A stretch of DNA of 64,000 bases, taken from NCBI RefSeq assembly GCF_918731615.1, contig NZ_OU957226.1, positions 2,233,501 to 2,297,500 on the forward strand, read 5' to 3'. The position numbers and the translations under genes are program-made. Within the stretch, counting starts at the first letter, position 1; every line of letters begins with the position of its first letter. Source of the DNA: Flavobacterium sp. CECT 9288 (GTDB taxonomy: Bacteria; Bacteroidota; Bacteroidia; Flavobacteriales; Flavobacteriaceae). Under the pieces are notes generated by a model. It made no database searches. It was not told the origin of the DNA and saw nothing but the letters and a program-made list of their open reading frames with translations. This document shows positions 26,377 to 36,826 of the stretch, in pieces.

Positions 26377-27324
26377 ATGATTGTTTGGATCTCTTTCTTA
26401 GTAGCAGTTCTAATTTTTCTAGCATTAGACTTGGGAGTATTTAATAAAAACCCACATATCATTAGCTCAAAAGAAGCTGGGAAATGGACCGCAATATGGG
26501 TTACATTGTCGTTTTTGTTTTCTGGAGTAGTATACTGGTTGTACTCAACAAATTACATAGCAAATCCGGACGCATTAAAACCAAGTGCTGCTGCAATGAA
26601 ATTTATTACGGGTTACTTAATAGAGTTGTCATTAAGTATTGACAATATATTTGTGATTGCCATAATTTTTGCTGCTTTTAAAATTCCACAAAAATACCAG
26701 CACCGCGTTTTGTTTTGGGGTATATTAGGTGCCATTATTTTTAGAGGTTTAATGATTTTCTTTGGTGTTATGCTTATCAATAAGTTCACCTGGATGACTT
26801 ACATCTTTGGTTTGTTTCTTATTTATACCGCTGCAAAAATGCTTTTTAGCGGAGAGGATGAACAATTTCAACCTAAAAAATCTTTTGTTTACAAGGCATT
26901 AAAAAAAGTCATTCCAATTTCTAATCACATAGACAAAGAACATTTTTTTGTAAAAAGAAGACATATTACAGCTGCAACCCCCTTGTTTGTTGCACTAATT
27001 GTTATTGAAGTTATGGACGTTGTTTTTGCTATAGATAGCGTACCTGCTATTCTTGCCATTACAAATGATCCTTTTCTGGTTTTTAGTTCTAATATTTTTG
27101 CTATATTAGGATTGCGATCTATGTACTTTTTCTTAGCCAACATGTTAGCTAAATTCAGCTATCTAGAATACAGTCTTATTGCTATTTTAAGCTTTGTAGG
27201 ACTTAAAATGTTGTTGCACGATTTTATAAAACTACCAGAATGGGCTTCACTAGCTTTTATTGCTCTTGCACTTCTAATTGGTATTGGAGTTTCATTATAC
27301 AAAAACAAAGAAACCGAAGTATAA
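26377..27324 (+). CDS. TerC/Alx family membrane protein (metal homeostasis)
   Basis: A 315-residue polytopic protein of the TerC/Alx family, with about nine hydrophobic segments. Motifs: MIVWISFLVAVLIFLALDLG at the start, ELSLSIDNIFVIAIIF, HRVLFWGILGAIIFRG and EVMDVVFAIDSVPAILAIT, with the conserved acidic residues of the family in membranes. Members export or exchange metals such as manganese; tellurite resistance is the historic name only. The start at 26377 is chosen because a promoter lies immediately upstream. Confidence 0.92.
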   Translation: MIVWISFLVAVLIFLALDLGVFNKNPHIISSKEAGKWTAIWVTLSFLFSGVVYWLYSTNYIANPDALKPSAAAMKFITGYLIELSLSIDNIFVIAIIFAAFKIPQKYQHRVLFWGILGAIIFRGLMIFFGVMLINKFTWMTYIFGLFLIYTAAKMLFSGEDEQFQPKKSFVYKALKKVIPISNHIDKEHFFVKRRHITAATPLFVALIVIEVMDVVFAIDSVPAILAITNDPFLVFSSNIFAILGLRSMYFFLANMLAKFSYLEYSLIAILSFVGLKMLLHDFIKLPEWASLAFIALALLIGIGVSLYKNKETEV

Positions 27325-27340
27325 AACATTATTTGTTGAT

Positions 27341-27380
27341 CATAAAAAAAAGGACATCTTTCGATTTCCTTTTTTTTATG
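27341..27380. terminator. Bidirectional terminator between convergent genes
   Basis: A perfect 14-bp inverted repeat (27341-27354 with 27367-27380) includes A8/T8 arms and a 12-nt loop. It lies between the TerC gene and a convergent lipoprotein gene. Confidence 0.8.
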
Positions 27381-27393
27381 AATGTAATTTAAA

Positions 27394-27885
27394 TTACAAT
27401 GTGATCTTTTTAACATCGCTTTGCTGTACTTTTAGGGCTGACATGACGGCGTTAATATCATTCTTATTTACTGTTTTCGCAAATCCATCAGGAATGATTA
27501 CTATTTTAAAAGTCTGGTTTATAGTCCAATCTGATGATAAAGTATTCAAATTAAAATTCGATGTTAAAAACACATTCACATTGAACCTAGTGTAATCAAA
27601 GTTATAATCTAGCTCTCTGCCGTTATCTAAGTAATACGTTTGAGGCATCAACCTCCACACATCATCACCATTAACTACATCAAATAAATGATATACTAAA
27701 ACCGAATCAAATGAACCTATTGGTCTATCAAAATCTATGATTCTACTATAATTATTTACAGACCCAAACGAGGTTGTTACTTCAAAAACTTCAGTCCTTG
27801 GACCGTCTTCGTATACTTCTGTAACTTCGCAACTTTGTAGTGTCATCATCCCGATGAATACTAAAAATAGAGTAATATTTTTCAT
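27394..27885 (-). CDS. Lipoprotein of unknown function
   Basis: A 163-residue lipoprotein; the leader ends at the lipobox LQSC (about residue 19). The mature part has an acidic start (EVTEVYEDGPRTEVFEV) and a beta-rich body with many aromatic and aspartate residues, then a lysine-containing C-terminus (SALKVQQSDVKKITL). I do not recognise a named family. The gene stands alone between two terminators. Confidence 0.8.
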   Translation of the reverse strand: MKNITLFLVFIGMMTLQSCEVTEVYEDGPRTEVFEVTTSFGSVNNYSRIIDFDRPIGSFDSVLVYHLFDVVNGDDVWRLMPQTYYLDNGRELDYNFDYTRFNVNVFLTSNFNLNTLSSDWTINQTFKIVIIPDGFAKTVNKNDINAVMSALKVQQSDVKKITL

Positions 27886-28100
27886 GGTTATATAAATTTT
27901 AGTTGTTATTTTTAATTCTATTCACGAACTGTGCCAAACTTTATTATACAAATGAAATAGTTTTTAATACACTTCTAAATAATCCATAAATAACTGAAAA
28001 ACAATATTTTAAAAATCGATCTATTACACAATTAGTGTCTTAAAATTTAAAAAATACTTAGAATGCAAGAAAAATCAGTTGTTAAAATTTAACGCCATAA

Positions 28101-28130
28101 AAAAAGACCTTTCCGTAGAAAGGTCTTTTT
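28101..28130 (-). terminator. Terminator of icmF
   Basis: A perfect 13-bp inverted repeat (28101-28113 with 28118-28130) with loop CGTA lies 20 bp after the icmF stop and ends in Us on the minus strand. Confidence 0.88.
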
Positions 28131-28150
28131 CATTATAAAAAAATTAAAAC

Positions 28151-31100
28151 TTACATATTACGCCTGTACTGACCACCTACTTCAAACAAAGCCGCCGTAA
28201 TTTGTCCTAACGAACAAACCTTTGTTGCTTCCATCAAGTGTTCAAATAAATTTTCATTTTTAATAGCCGCTTCTTGAATGCTATTAAGTTGTGCACTTAC
28301 CTTATCTTGATTTGATTGGTGAAGATTATTCAACATATCAATCTGGTATTGTTTCTCTTCTTCGGTAGCACGAATTACTTCAGCTGGAATTACGGTTGGA
28401 GAACCTTTAGAACTTAAGAAGGTGTTCACACCCACTATTGGGAATTCACCGGTATGTTTTAAGGTTTCATAGTACAAACTTTCTTCTTGAATTTTACTAC
28501 GTTGGTACATCGTTTCCATAGCACCAAGAACGCCACCACGCTCTGTAATTCTATCAAATTCTAGTAATACAGCAGCTTCAACAAGATCTGTTAATTCTTC
28601 AATAATAAAAGCACCTTGAATTGGGTTTTCATTTTTGGCTAGACCTAATTCCTTATTGATAATCAACTGAATTGCCATGGCACGACGAACACTTTCTTCA
28701 GTTGGTGTCGTAATAGCTTCGTCATACGCATTGGTATGCAATGAGTTACAGTTGTCATAAATTGCATATAAAGCTTGCAATGTAGTACGGATATCGTTGA
28801 AATCAATTTCTTGTGCATGTAATGAACGTCCAGAAGTTTGAATATGGTATTTCAACATTTGCGCTCTTTCATTAGCACCATATTTTGTTTTCATGGCTTT
28901 CGCCCAAATTCTGCGCGCTACTCTACCTATTACAGCGTATTCTGGATCTACCCCATTCGAAAAGAAGAATGATAAATTAGGTCCAAAATCATTTATATTC
29001 ATACCACGGCTCAAATAATATTCTACATACGTGAATCCATTAGAAAGGGTAAAAGCCAATTGTGTAATTGGGTTTGCACCAGCCTCAGCAATGTGATATC
29101 CTGAGATAGAAACCGAATAAAAGTTTCTAACGTTTTTAGTAATAAAGTATTCCTGAACATCACCCATTAAACGCAAAGCGAATTCTGTAGAGAAAATACA
29201 AGTATTTTGTGCTTGATCTTCTTTTAGAATATCAGCCTGAACCGTTCCACGCACTTGTGATAAGGTTCTTGCTTTAATATCATTGTAAATTTCCAAAGGC
29301 AAAACCTGATCTCCTGTAACTCCCAAAAGCAGTAACCCTAAACCATTATTTCCTGCAGGCAAATCACCTTGATATTGTGGTCTTTCTACCCCTTTTTGCT
29401 TGTAAATTGCTTTGATTTGAGCAGCAACTTCAGCTTCAAGGTTATTTTCTTTGATGTAAATTTCGCACTGCTGATCGATTGCAGCATTCATAAAAAAACC
29501 AAGCAGCATAGGAGCTGGTCCGTTGATTGTCATACTAACCGAAGTCATTGCATGTACTAAATCAAAACCTGAGTATAATTTTTTAGCATCATCTAGACAA
29601 CAAATAGAAACTCCGGCATTACCAATTTTTCCATAAATATCTGGACGCACATGCGGATCGTTTCCATATAAAGTCACACTATCAAATGCTGTTGACAATC
29701 TTTTGGCTGGCAATCCTGCACTTACATAATGAAAACGTTTGTTGGTTCTTTCTGGTCCGCCTTCACCAGCAAACATTCTTGAAGGATCTTCTCCTTCACG
29801 CTTAAAAGGATATAAACCTGCGGTAAAAGGAAATTCTCCTGGAACATTTTCCTGTAGACACCAACGTAAAATATCGCCCCAAGCTTTGTACTTTGGCAAA
29901 GCAATTTTCGGAATTTGTGAATGCGATAATGACTCGGTATGTGTAGCCATTTTAATTTCGCGATCACGCACTTTAAACGTATAAACCGGATTTTTATACT
30001 TGTTTACTTTTTCATCCCAAGTTAAAACAATCTCCCAGTTGTATGGATCTAAATCCATTTTTACTTTTTCAAACTGATTTAGTAAAAGATTTAAGAATAT
30101 TTTATTTTCGGCAGCACCTGCTTTTTCAAGTTCTATAGCTGTTGGTAAAACAGAATCATCATTGATCCCTGCTTTGTTCAACTCCGGTGTTTTATTAGCA
30201 ACCGTTTCAATGGTTTTGTAAATACCATATAATTTTTGAGCAACTTGTTCTTGGCTCAAGGCAGTCACATCATATTTGCGGTTACTCTCTGCAATTTCAG
30301 ACAAATAACGGGTTCTGTGCGGCGGAATCACAAAGATTTTCTCACTCATTTCGCGCGTAATTTGAAACATAGATTTCAAATCAGAATCCGTTTTTTCATG
30401 GACTTTATCCATAATCGCTTTGTACAGCGTATTCATCCCTGGATCGTTAAACTGCGAAGCAATTGTCCCGAAAACAGGAAGTGTATCTAAATCAGCATCC
30501 CAAAGGTTATGGTTGCGCTGGTATTGTTTTTTTACATCACGCAACGCATCTAGAGAACCGCGTTTGTCAAATTTATTTATCGCTACCAAATCCGCAAAAT
30601 CAAGCATGTCAATTTTTTCCAATTGGGTTGCAGCACCAAACTCTGGAGTCATTACGTACAAAGAAACATCAGAGTGGTCCATAATCTCAGTATCAGACTG
30701 ACCGATTCCTGAAGTTTCTAAAATAATAATATCATAGTTTGCCGCTTTGATGACTTGAATAGCATCAGCAACATATTTTGACAAAGCCAAATTAGACTGA
30801 CGTGTTGCCAATGAACGCATGTATACACGTGGATTATTGATGGCATTCATACGGATTCTATCACCCAGAAGTGCTCCACCTGTTTTTCTTTTAGATGGAT
30901 CTACAGAGATTAACCCAATTGTTTTTTCAGGAAAATCAATCAAGAAACGACGCACTAATTCATCAACTAAAGATGATTTTCCTGCACCACCCGTACCTGT
31001 AATTCCCAGTACTGGTGTTTTACAATTTTCATTCTTTTTTTGGATCAGTTCCAATGTTTTAGCAGCAACATCAGGGAAATTTTCTGCTGCAGATATGATT

Positions 31101-31603
31101 CGGGCTAGAGCTGTTGGATTTTTCGCCTCTAATTGCTCCACTTCATTGGTTAATTTATCTCCAGTAGGAAAATCAGATTGTTGAACCAAGTCGTTAATCA
31201 TTCCTTGTAACCCCATCGCGCGTCCATCATCTGGAGCATAAATGCGGGTAATACCGTAAGCTTGAAGTTCAGCAATTTCAGTAGGTAAAATTACTCCGCC
31301 TCCACCTCCAAAAATTTTTATTTGACCCGCTCCTTTTTCTTGAAGCAAATCATACATATATTTAAAGTACTCATTATGACCACCTTGATAAGAAGTGATG
31401 GCAATAGCATTTGCATCTTCTTGAATTGCTGTATTTACAACTTCTTCTACACTTCGGTCATGACCTAAGTGAATCACCTCCACACCTGTAGATTGAATAA
31501 TCCTACGCATGATGTTGATTGCTGCATCGTGACCATCAAAAAGAGCTGCTGCTGTTACAATTCTTACTTTATTGTTAGGGATATATGGTATTTGTTGTTC
31601 CAT
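28151..31603 (-). CDS. icmF: Fused acyl-CoA mutase with built-in G-protein chaperone (IcmF type)
   Basis: A 1150-residue cytosolic fusion. Residues about 10-145 form the adenosylcobalamin-binding domain ([11 protein letters not shown] with H25, [19 protein letters not shown]). Residues about 195-420 form a MeaB-like GTPase with P-loop [12 protein letters not shown] (200-211) and NKFD. From about 560 comes the mutase barrel ([39 protein letters not shown]). This order is IcmF, an isobutyryl-/n-butyryl-CoA mutase, rather than a two-subunit methylmalonyl-CoA mutase. Substrate choice cannot be fixed by eye. No partner subunit gene is adjacent. Confidence 0.93.
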   Translation of the reverse strand: MEQQIPYIPNNKVRIVTAAALFDGHDAAINIMRRIIQSTGVEVIHLGHDRSVEEVVNTAIQEDANAIAITSYQGGHNEYFKYMYDLLQEKGAGQIKIFGGGGGVILPTEIAELQAYGITRIYAPDDGRAMGLQGMINDLVQQSDFPTGDKLTNEVEQLEAKNPTALARIISAAENFPDVAAKTLELIQKKNENCKTPVLGITGTGGAGKSSLVDELVRRFLIDFPEKTIGLISVDPSKRKTGGALLGDRIRMNAINNPRVYMRSLATRQSNLALSKYVADAIQVIKAANYDIIILETSGIGQSDTEIMDHSDVSLYVMTPEFGAATQLEKIDMLDFADLVAINKFDKRGSLDALRDVKKQYQRNHNLWDADLDTLPVFGTIASQFNDPGMNTLYKAIMDKVHEKTDSDLKSMFQITREMSEKIFVIPPHRTRYLSEIAESNRKYDVTALSQEQVAQKLYGIYKTIETVANKTPELNKAGINDDSVLPTAIELEKAGAAENKIFLNLLLNQFEKVKMDLDPYNWEIVLTWDEKVNKYKNPVYTFKVRDREIKMATHTESLSHSQIPKIALPKYKAWGDILRWCLQENVPGEFPFTAGLYPFKREGEDPSRMFAGEGGPERTNKRFHYVSAGLPAKRLSTAFDSVTLYGNDPHVRPDIYGKIGNAGVSICCLDDAKKLYSGFDLVHAMTSVSMTINGPAPMLLGFFMNAAIDQQCEIYIKENNLEAEVAAQIKAIYKQKGVERPQYQGDLPAGNNGLGLLLLGVTGDQVLPLEIYNDIKARTLSQVRGTVQADILKEDQAQNTCIFSTEFALRLMGDVQEYFITKNVRNFYSVSISGYHIAEAGANPITQLAFTLSNGFTYVEYYLSRGMNINDFGPNLSFFFSNGVDPEYAVIGRVARRIWAKAMKTKYGANERAQMLKYHIQTSGRSLHAQEIDFNDIRTTLQALYAIYDNCNSLHTNAYDEAITTPTEESVRRAMAIQLIINKELGLAKNENPIQGAFIIEELTDLVEAAVLLEFDRITERGGVLGAMETMYQRSKIQEESLYYETLKHTGEFPIVGVNTFLSSKGSPTVIPAEVIRATEEEKQYQIDMLNNLHQSNQDKVSAQLNSIQEAAIKNENLFEHLMEATKVCSLGQITAALFEVGGQYRRNM

Positions 31604-31707
31604 TTTATGAATATGATAATTTAAGCCTGCAATTTACAATTTTATTTTAAAAAAGCTATTTGAAGTTAACCGATGTTATTCACATTTATAGAAGAATTTT
31701 CTAATCT

Positions 31708-31767
31708 AGCCCCGATTGCAGCGGCATCCCTCGCTTTTTTGGAGCGAGGATACAGCGAAAAGCGGGA
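31708..31767 (+). ncRNA. Conserved-looking structured intergenic element (Flavobacteriaceae repeat type)
   Basis: A GC-rich island in an AT-rich gap: CCCCGATTGCAGCGGC, then a hairpin ATCCCTCGCT/AGCGAGGAT (one bulged C), then ACAGCGAAAAGCGGGA. The outer CCCG/CGGG arms close the structure. I recall this pattern as a frequent intergenic element of Flavobacteriaceae, possibly the Flavo-1 RNA family; that name is from memory. It lies between icmF (minus) and a lipoprotein gene (plus). Confidence 0.55.
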
Positions 31768-31882
31768 CAAATTTTCATGAATGCACAAAATGGGTGCTCC
31801 TAATGAAAAGTTTGGCTTTATTTTTGAATTAGTCGTATTTTTACAAATGCCAAATGGCGCACTAACGAATACCCTATTTAAG

Positions 31883-32590
31883 ATGAAAAAGATTGTAATA
31901 CTGATCGCGGCGATTTCCCTTTCTGGTTGTGCCGAAATGCAACAAGTGATGAATCAATTTCCGCAAACGCAAGGCATTGGAGGCATTGATATTGCTGGTG
32001 GTTTAAAGGAAGCTTTAAACAACGGAATTTCGAAACAAGTTACAAAACTAACGGCTACTGATGGTTTTTATCGCAATGAGGCTGTTAAAATTTTATTGCC
32101 AGAGGAATTGCGAAAAGTAGATACTGGTTTGCGCAAAATAGGACTCAGTTCCCTTGCTGACGAAGGTTTAAAAGTATTGAACCGCGCTGCCGAAGATGCT
32201 GTAAAAGAGGCCACACCTATATTTGTAGACGCCGTGAGAAATATGACTATTACGGATGCCAAAACTATTTTGTTAGGCAATCAAAATGCGGCAACATCGT
32301 ATTTGCAAAACAGTACTTCAACGGCATTGTACGGAAAATTTAATCCTGTAATTAAAAACTCGTTTACCAAAGTTGGCGCGGATAAAGTGTGGGCCAACAT
32401 TATTACCAAATACAACAGCATTCCGCTGGTGAATAAAGTTAATCCTGACTTGACAGATTATGTGACTAAGCAAGCGCTAACAGGTGTTTTTAAAATGGTT
32501 GCCGTTGAGGAAAAGAATATTAGAACTAATTTGAGTTCCAGAAACTCTGTGTTACTCCAAAAAGTTTTTGCTATGCAAGACAAGAAGTAA
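31883..32590 (+). CDS. DUF4197 family lipoprotein
   Basis: The start at 31883 gives MKKIVILIAAISLSGCAEMQ, a lipoprotein leader with lipobox LSGC; an upstream in-frame extension to 31781 would destroy it. The mature protein (235 residues in all) matches the DUF4197 pattern: IAGGLKEALNNGISKQVTKL, DGFYRNEAVKILLPEELRKV, FVDAVRNMTITDAKTILLG and ATSYLQNSTSTALYGKFNPV. The function is unknown; members are mostly alpha-helical periplasmic proteins. The structured element at 31708 lies upstream. Confidence 0.85.
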   Translation: MKKIVILIAAISLSGCAEMQQVMNQFPQTQGIGGIDIAGGLKEALNNGISKQVTKLTATDGFYRNEAVKILLPEELRKVDTGLRKIGLSSLADEGLKVLNRAAEDAVKEATPIFVDAVRNMTITDAKTILLGNQNAATSYLQNSTSTALYGKFNPVIKNSFTKVGADKVWANIITKYNSIPLVNKVNPDLTDYVTKQALTGVFKMVAVEEKNIRTNLSSRNSVLLQKVFAMQDKK

Positions 32591-32705
32591 ATATTTGGCT
32601 GTTTAATATCACAGAAACAGCCAAATCCTATTTTTTTATATCAGCAAATACCATTAGTTTTGAAGTTATAGCTCCCTACTTTTACAAGGCCTAAAAAGAA
32701 AACGC

Positions 32706-33560
32706 ATGCAAAAAATTACAATCCTAATTCACTGCCCAGATCAAAAAGCAATTATTGCCTCTGTTACTAATTATATTGCCGCCATTGATGGGAATATCGT
32801 TTATTTAGACCAGCATGTAGATGCTGATGAAGATGTTTTTTTCATGCGTATTGAATGTGAATTCAAAGCTGAAAATTGGAATCTAGAAGCTATAAAAGCC
32901 GATTTTCAAGCAGTCATAGCTACACCGTTCCAAATGTCATGGGAAATGTACCTGCAAACTGACAAACCTAAAATGGCATTGTTTGTGTCTAAATACGACC
33001 ATTGCTTATATGATATTCTTGGGCGTTATCGGGCGGGCGAATTGCCACTTGAAATCGCAATAATTATTAGTAATCATAACGATTTAGAAGCAGTAGCACA
33101 TCAATTTGGAATTCCTTTTTATCATGTTCCTTTTACGAAAGAAATAAAAGATATAGGCGAAAAACAACAATTGGAATTACTCCTTCAAAACCAAATTGAT
33201 TTTATTGTTTTGGCTCGCTACATGCAAATTATTACTCCAAATCTTATTGCACAATTTAAAAATCGGATCATCAACATTCATCATTCTTTTTTACCCGCTT
33301 TTCCGGGAGCCAAACCGTATCACTCTGCTTTTAAACGAGGTGTAAAAATCATTGGTGCTACAAGTCATTATGTAACCGAAGAATTAGACGAAGGCCCTAT
33401 TATTGAACAAGACATAGCACGAGTTTCTCACAGTCATTCTATTGATGATTATATAATGAAGGGGCGTGACCTAGAACGAACGGTGTTGGCCAGAGCCATA
33501 AAATTGCACGCCGAACGCAAAACAATGGTGTATAATAATAAGACGATTGTGTTTGTGTAA
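32706..33560 (+). CDS. purU: Formyltetrahydrofolate deformylase
   Basis: A 284-residue enzyme that releases formate from 10-formyl-THF, balancing one-carbon pools and feeding purine synthesis. An N-terminal ACT domain (about residues 1-85, LIHCPDQKAIIASVTNYIAA) precedes a formyltransferase-like domain with FVSKYDHCLYDIL, VLARYMQIITPNLI, INIHHSFLPAFPGAKPYH and GATSHYVTEELDEGPII. Catalytic Asn/His/Asp positions of the family lie in these blocks. It is apparently monocistronic. Confidence 0.95.
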   Translation: MQKITILIHCPDQKAIIASVTNYIAAIDGNIVYLDQHVDADEDVFFMRIECEFKAENWNLEAIKADFQAVIATPFQMSWEMYLQTDKPKMALFVSKYDHCLYDILGRYRAGELPLEIAIIISNHNDLEAVAHQFGIPFYHVPFTKEIKDIGEKQQLELLLQNQIDFIVLARYMQIITPNLIAQFKNRIINIHHSFLPAFPGAKPYHSAFKRGVKIIGATSHYVTEELDEGPIIEQDIARVSHSHSIDDYIMKGRDLERTVLARAIKLHAERKTMVYNNKTIVFV

Positions 33561-33779
33561 AAAAAGTAATAAAATACTGATTTTCAAATTTCTACATTTT
33601 AAAAAATCATACTTTTGGTTTACCAAAATCTTAACTAAAGTCCAACAAAGTAATAACAAAATCTTAACAACGATATCTTGAGTTCTTCACGACCTTTGTA
33701 GAGTAATAAACTGGTTATTTATTATTTTGGTTTTGGTTAGTTAAAGAATTGCTCGTACACTTGTACGGGCATTTTTTTT
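33561..33779 (+). other. Gap after purU with an orphan terminator (possible small RNA)
   Basis: A -7-like TACTTTTG sits at 33610-33617. A terminator (GCTCGTAC 33751-33758 with GTACGGGC 33763-33770 and a T8 run) lies 190 bp after purU. The word AAAATCTTAAC occurs twice between them. No protein frame is visible. It is either a long purU 3' leader or a small RNA of about 155 nt. Confidence 0.4.
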
Positions 33780-34563
33780 ACCTTTTATTTTTTAGGAAAG
33801 AAAGAACAGCCTCATTAAAAATATTAGGTTGCTCGACGTTGACCACATGACCTGAATTTTCGACCACAAAAAGTTTTGAAGATTTGTAATGACTCTCGAC
33901 CACTTTACGAACTGATGGTAAAAACATATAATCTTCCTCCCCCATTACATATAAAGTGGGGATATTCAATTCAACTTGACGGAACCATTTAAGAACCGGA
34001 TTGATTTCGGCTGTAAGCTTGAACCACTTAATAAATTCTTTTTGGTACAACTTTTTAGCTTCATTAATAAACAGCAATCGAGATTGTTTGTGGCTTTTCT
34101 TTGGCATGATTACAAATGCAAAAAACTTGTATAAAACCAAATAAGGCAACACGTATTTAAACATATTCCCCAAGCGCATTAATACTTGCGATCGAAAATT
34201 CATTTTGAGAATGGCACCGCCCAAAATCATGCTTTGCACGCGTTCTGGGTACATTTCAGCCAATTGCCTGATTAAAATTGTTCCTAATGAAATGCCTACA
34301 AAATGGGATTTTTTAATGTGTAAATGATCTAAGACTTCGAGAATATCATTGGCTAAAGCCGAAAAAGTATATTTTTGTTTGAAAGCGGTTTTTAGAGTCG
34401 TTTTTGATTCACCATGACCTCGCAAATCGAGTAGCAAAACATTGTATTGCTTTTTGAAATCTCGAATTTGTTTGAACCAAATAGACGAGCTTCCGCCTGC
34501 TCCGTGGACAAAAGTAACCCACTGATCGGTATTTTTATTCTCGTAAATGGTGTAATTGATCAC
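33778..34563 (-). CDS. Alpha/beta-fold hydrolase
   Basis: A 261-residue soluble hydrolase. The oxyanion segment is HGAGGSSSIW. The nucleophile elbow is GISLGT (S92). The acid is in GEEDYMF and the histidine in NSGHVV. LLDLRGHGESK is the usual strand-4 motif. The frame starts with GTG at 34563; no ATG gives the complete first beta strand. The substrate is unknown. It lies downstream of a receptor gene and pyrF on the same strand, with gaps of 101 and 50 bp. Confidence 0.88.
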   Translation of the reverse strand: MINYTIYENKNTDQWVTFVHGAGGSSSIWFKQIRDFKKQYNVLLLDLRGHGESKTTLKTAFKQKYTFSALANDILEVLDHLHIKKSHFVGISLGTILIRQLAEMYPERVQSMILGGAILKMNFRSQVLMRLGNMFKYVLPYLVLYKFFAFVIMPKKSHKQSRLLFINEAKKLYQKEFIKWFKLTAEINPVLKWFRQVELNIPTLYVMGEEDYMFLPSVRKVVESHYKSSKLFVVENSGHVVNVEQPNIFNEAVLSFLKNKR

Positions 34564-34664
34564 GTATTTTTTTTTGTAAAAATAGAACTTTAATTTAAAA
34601 TTTCAACACTGTTTGATGCTAACCTGATTAATATAGGTTTGTAAAATAAAAATAAACCTAATGC

Positions 34665-35468
34665 CTATACTGTTGCTATTGAATTATGGATTTTTTTGAA
34701 ATAATCAAAAGCTTTGACTAATCTGCTTCCATGCCATGAAAACATTTCGCCATCAACAAAAATTGTTTTGCCGTGATGCGTGTGAATTCCGATTTCAAAA
34801 GCATGCTCCTCCGTAAAAGGAAACGGCTCCGAAGACAGAAAAACAAGTTGGGGATCACCCTCAGAGCGTATTTTTGTAATATCAACTTCAGGGTATCGCT
34901 CTCTGTCTGCGTATATATTTTCAAAGTGATTTAATTGTAATAATTCATCAATAAAAGTCCCCGAACCTGCTACCATATAAGGGTTTTTCCATATAAAATA
35001 GGCCACTTTTAAAACGGGTTTATCAGCTATGAATTTTTTAAAATCGCTCCAGGCAAAATTCAATTTGTCAGTCCATTTTTGAGATTCGGTACGGCAGTTA
35101 AACAGCTGTCCAAAATCTTTAATCATTTGGATATTATCCTCAATGCTAATGATATCTGTCACCCAAACAGGAGCAATTTTTTGCAACTCGGCTACCATTT
35201 CTTGTGTGTTTTCCTCTTTATTGCAAATGATAATATCCGGCTCCAGCAATCGGATTTTTTCATAATGCACTTTTTTAGTACCTCCTACTGATTTCTTAGT
35301 CGATTTGAAATGATAGGGATGCACGCAAAACTTAGTAATACCGACTATTTTCTCCTCAAGACCTAAATCATACAGCAGTTCTGTTTGAGATGGAACTAAT
35401 GAAACAATGCGTTTTGGAGATGACTCAAACGTATGGGAACGACCAAGTTGGTCAATGTATGTTTTCAT
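34665..35468 (-). CDS. Helical-backbone metal/cobalamin receptor (BtuF/TroA-like), no signal peptide
   Basis: A 267-residue protein of the periplasmic-binding-protein class III fold. It begins MKTYIDQLGRSHTF and has KRIVSLVPSQTELLYDLGLEE, VGGTKKVHYEKIRLLEPDIII, VAGSGTFIDELLQL and FSWHGSRLVKAFDYF. These fit BtuF-type cobalamin-binding proteins. No leader sequence or lipobox is seen, unlike transport receptors, and no permease or ATPase is adjacent, so a cytosolic or orphan role is possible. It may be co-transcribed with pyrF. Confidence 0.85.
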   Translation of the reverse strand: MKTYIDQLGRSHTFESSPKRIVSLVPSQTELLYDLGLEEKIVGITKFCVHPYHFKSTKKSVGGTKKVHYEKIRLLEPDIIICNKEENTQEMVAELQKIAPVWVTDIISIEDNIQMIKDFGQLFNCRTESQKWTDKLNFAWSDFKKFIADKPVLKVAYFIWKNPYMVAGSGTFIDELLQLNHFENIYADRERYPEVDITKIRSEGDPQLVFLSSEPFPFTEEHAFEIGIHTHHGKTIFVDGEMFSWHGSRLVKAFDYFKKIHNSIATV

Positions 35469-35518
35469 GAATGGATTCTTGTAAAATGAAATGAGATAAA
35501 AGCCAACAAACGCAATCT

Positions 35519-36340
35519 TTACAACTTTGCATCAAGAATTGCATTCATCTCTTGTTGTATTTTTAAAGCTTCCTCGCGTGCTGTTTGAGCAAAATCAATT
35601 CCATTTGATGCATAAATTATCCCTCGAGAAGAGTTAATGAGTAGTCCAATGGAGTCATTCATTCCGTATTTGCATACCTCAGAGAGACTTCCGCCCTGCG
35701 CACCAACTCCAGGAACGAGCAAAAAACTATCCGGCACAATCTTTCTAACTTCAGTAAAATATTCGGCTTTTGTAGCGCCTACTACATACATTAAATTAGA
35801 ACTGTTTTTCCAAGTTTTTGAAGTTTCCAGTACCTGCTTGTACAATTCTTGCTGGTTTGTTTGTAGCGTTTGAAAATCAAACGCACCCTCATTTGACGTA
35901 AGTGCTAACATTATAGTATGCTTATTTTCAAAAGCTAGAAATGGTTCAACAGAATCTTTCCCCATATACGGCGCAACGGTTACGCTATCAAATTTTAAGT
36001 CTTCAAAAAAAGCCTTTGCATACATCGTAGACGTATTTCCTATATCACCGCGTTTTGCATCTGCAATTGTAAAAATATCGGGATAATTTTCATTAATGTA
36101 TTCAATCGTTTTTTGTAATGAAGTCCAACCCTTTAAACCATAAGCCTCATAAAAAGCTGTATTTGGCTTGTAAGACACTACTAAATCATGAGTTGCATCA
36201 ATAATGGCTTTGTTGAACTCAAAAATAGGATCTTCAAGAGTGAGTAAATGTTTTGGAATTTTACCTAAATCTACATCAAGCCCTACGCAAAGGAATGATT
36301 TTTTAATTCTAATTTGATCGATTAATTGCTGTGTTGTCAT
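35519..36340 (-). CDS. pyrF: Orotidine 5'-phosphate decarboxylase (type 2)
   Basis: A 273-residue enzyme for the last step of UMP synthesis. The start at 36340 ([14 protein letters not shown]) is preferred: a -7 box TAATTTTG (minus strand, 36359-36366) lies inside any longer reading. Motifs: [36 protein letters not shown] with the catalytic Lys-Asp pair, [15 protein letters not shown] and [10 protein letters not shown]. This is the longer OMPDC class found in Bacteroidota. Confidence 0.94.
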   Translation of the reverse strand: MTTQQLIDQIRIKKSFLCVGLDVDLGKIPKHLLTLEDPIFEFNKAIIDATHDLVVSYKPNTAFYEAYGLKGWTSLQKTIEYINENYPDIFTIADAKRGDIGNTSTMYAKAFFEDLKFDSVTVAPYMGKDSVEPFLAFENKHTIMLALTSNEGAFDFQTLQTNQQELYKQVLETSKTWKNSSNLMYVVGATKAEYFTEVRKIVPDSFLLVPGVGAQGGSLSEVCKYGMNDSIGLLINSSRGIIYASNGIDFAQTAREEALKIQQEMNAILDAKL

Positions 36341-36826
36341 ATTATAGTAGTTGTGTGGCAAAATTACAAACATCCACATAAAATAATGTCATACCGTAGA
36401 ATAAAAATTAAATTTTAATCTTTAACTGATGAATCTTTAAATTAACCATGGAAAGGAAAGTCAAAAGTAATAAGCCTTAACAAAACTCAATTTACTCTTT
36501 TACAACTAGATGTTTTGCGAGATAAAAGAGTAAATTTAATTTTGAAAAAAATATAAAATTGCTTCATTAAATTGTGTGAAATAAATTAATTTCCTACAAA
36601 ATAAAGAATAAAATTAACTATTGTTCAGTCTGAAAAAATGAACTTAAAACAATAATAATGTCGTTACCTCCCATCCCAATATTTTAAAAACCATACCATT
36701 AGCTAGGAAAAAACGTTACTAATAAATATTATTTAATCTAAAAAAAAACCTAAAAAAACATCTTCAAAACCGTGCATTATAAAAACAAATGTTGCTTTTT
36801 ATATCTTTACTGTAAATTGACAGTTT
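36341..36826. other. Intergenic region with a 14-bp inverted repeat
   Basis: A 486-bp AT-rich gap between divergent pyrF and the AraC gene. It contains a perfect inverted repeat AATTTACTCTTTTA (36489-36502) with TAAAAGAGTAAATT (36523-36536) and a 20-nt loop. No gene is visible. Confidence 0.5.

Noticed and set aside
30420..30701. Open frames antisense to icmF
   Set aside because: Shadow frames of a strongly coding gene with no independent signals.
36341..36379. Longer pyrF reading from 36379
   Set aside because: It contains the -7 box TAATTTTG on the minus strand and has no family support.
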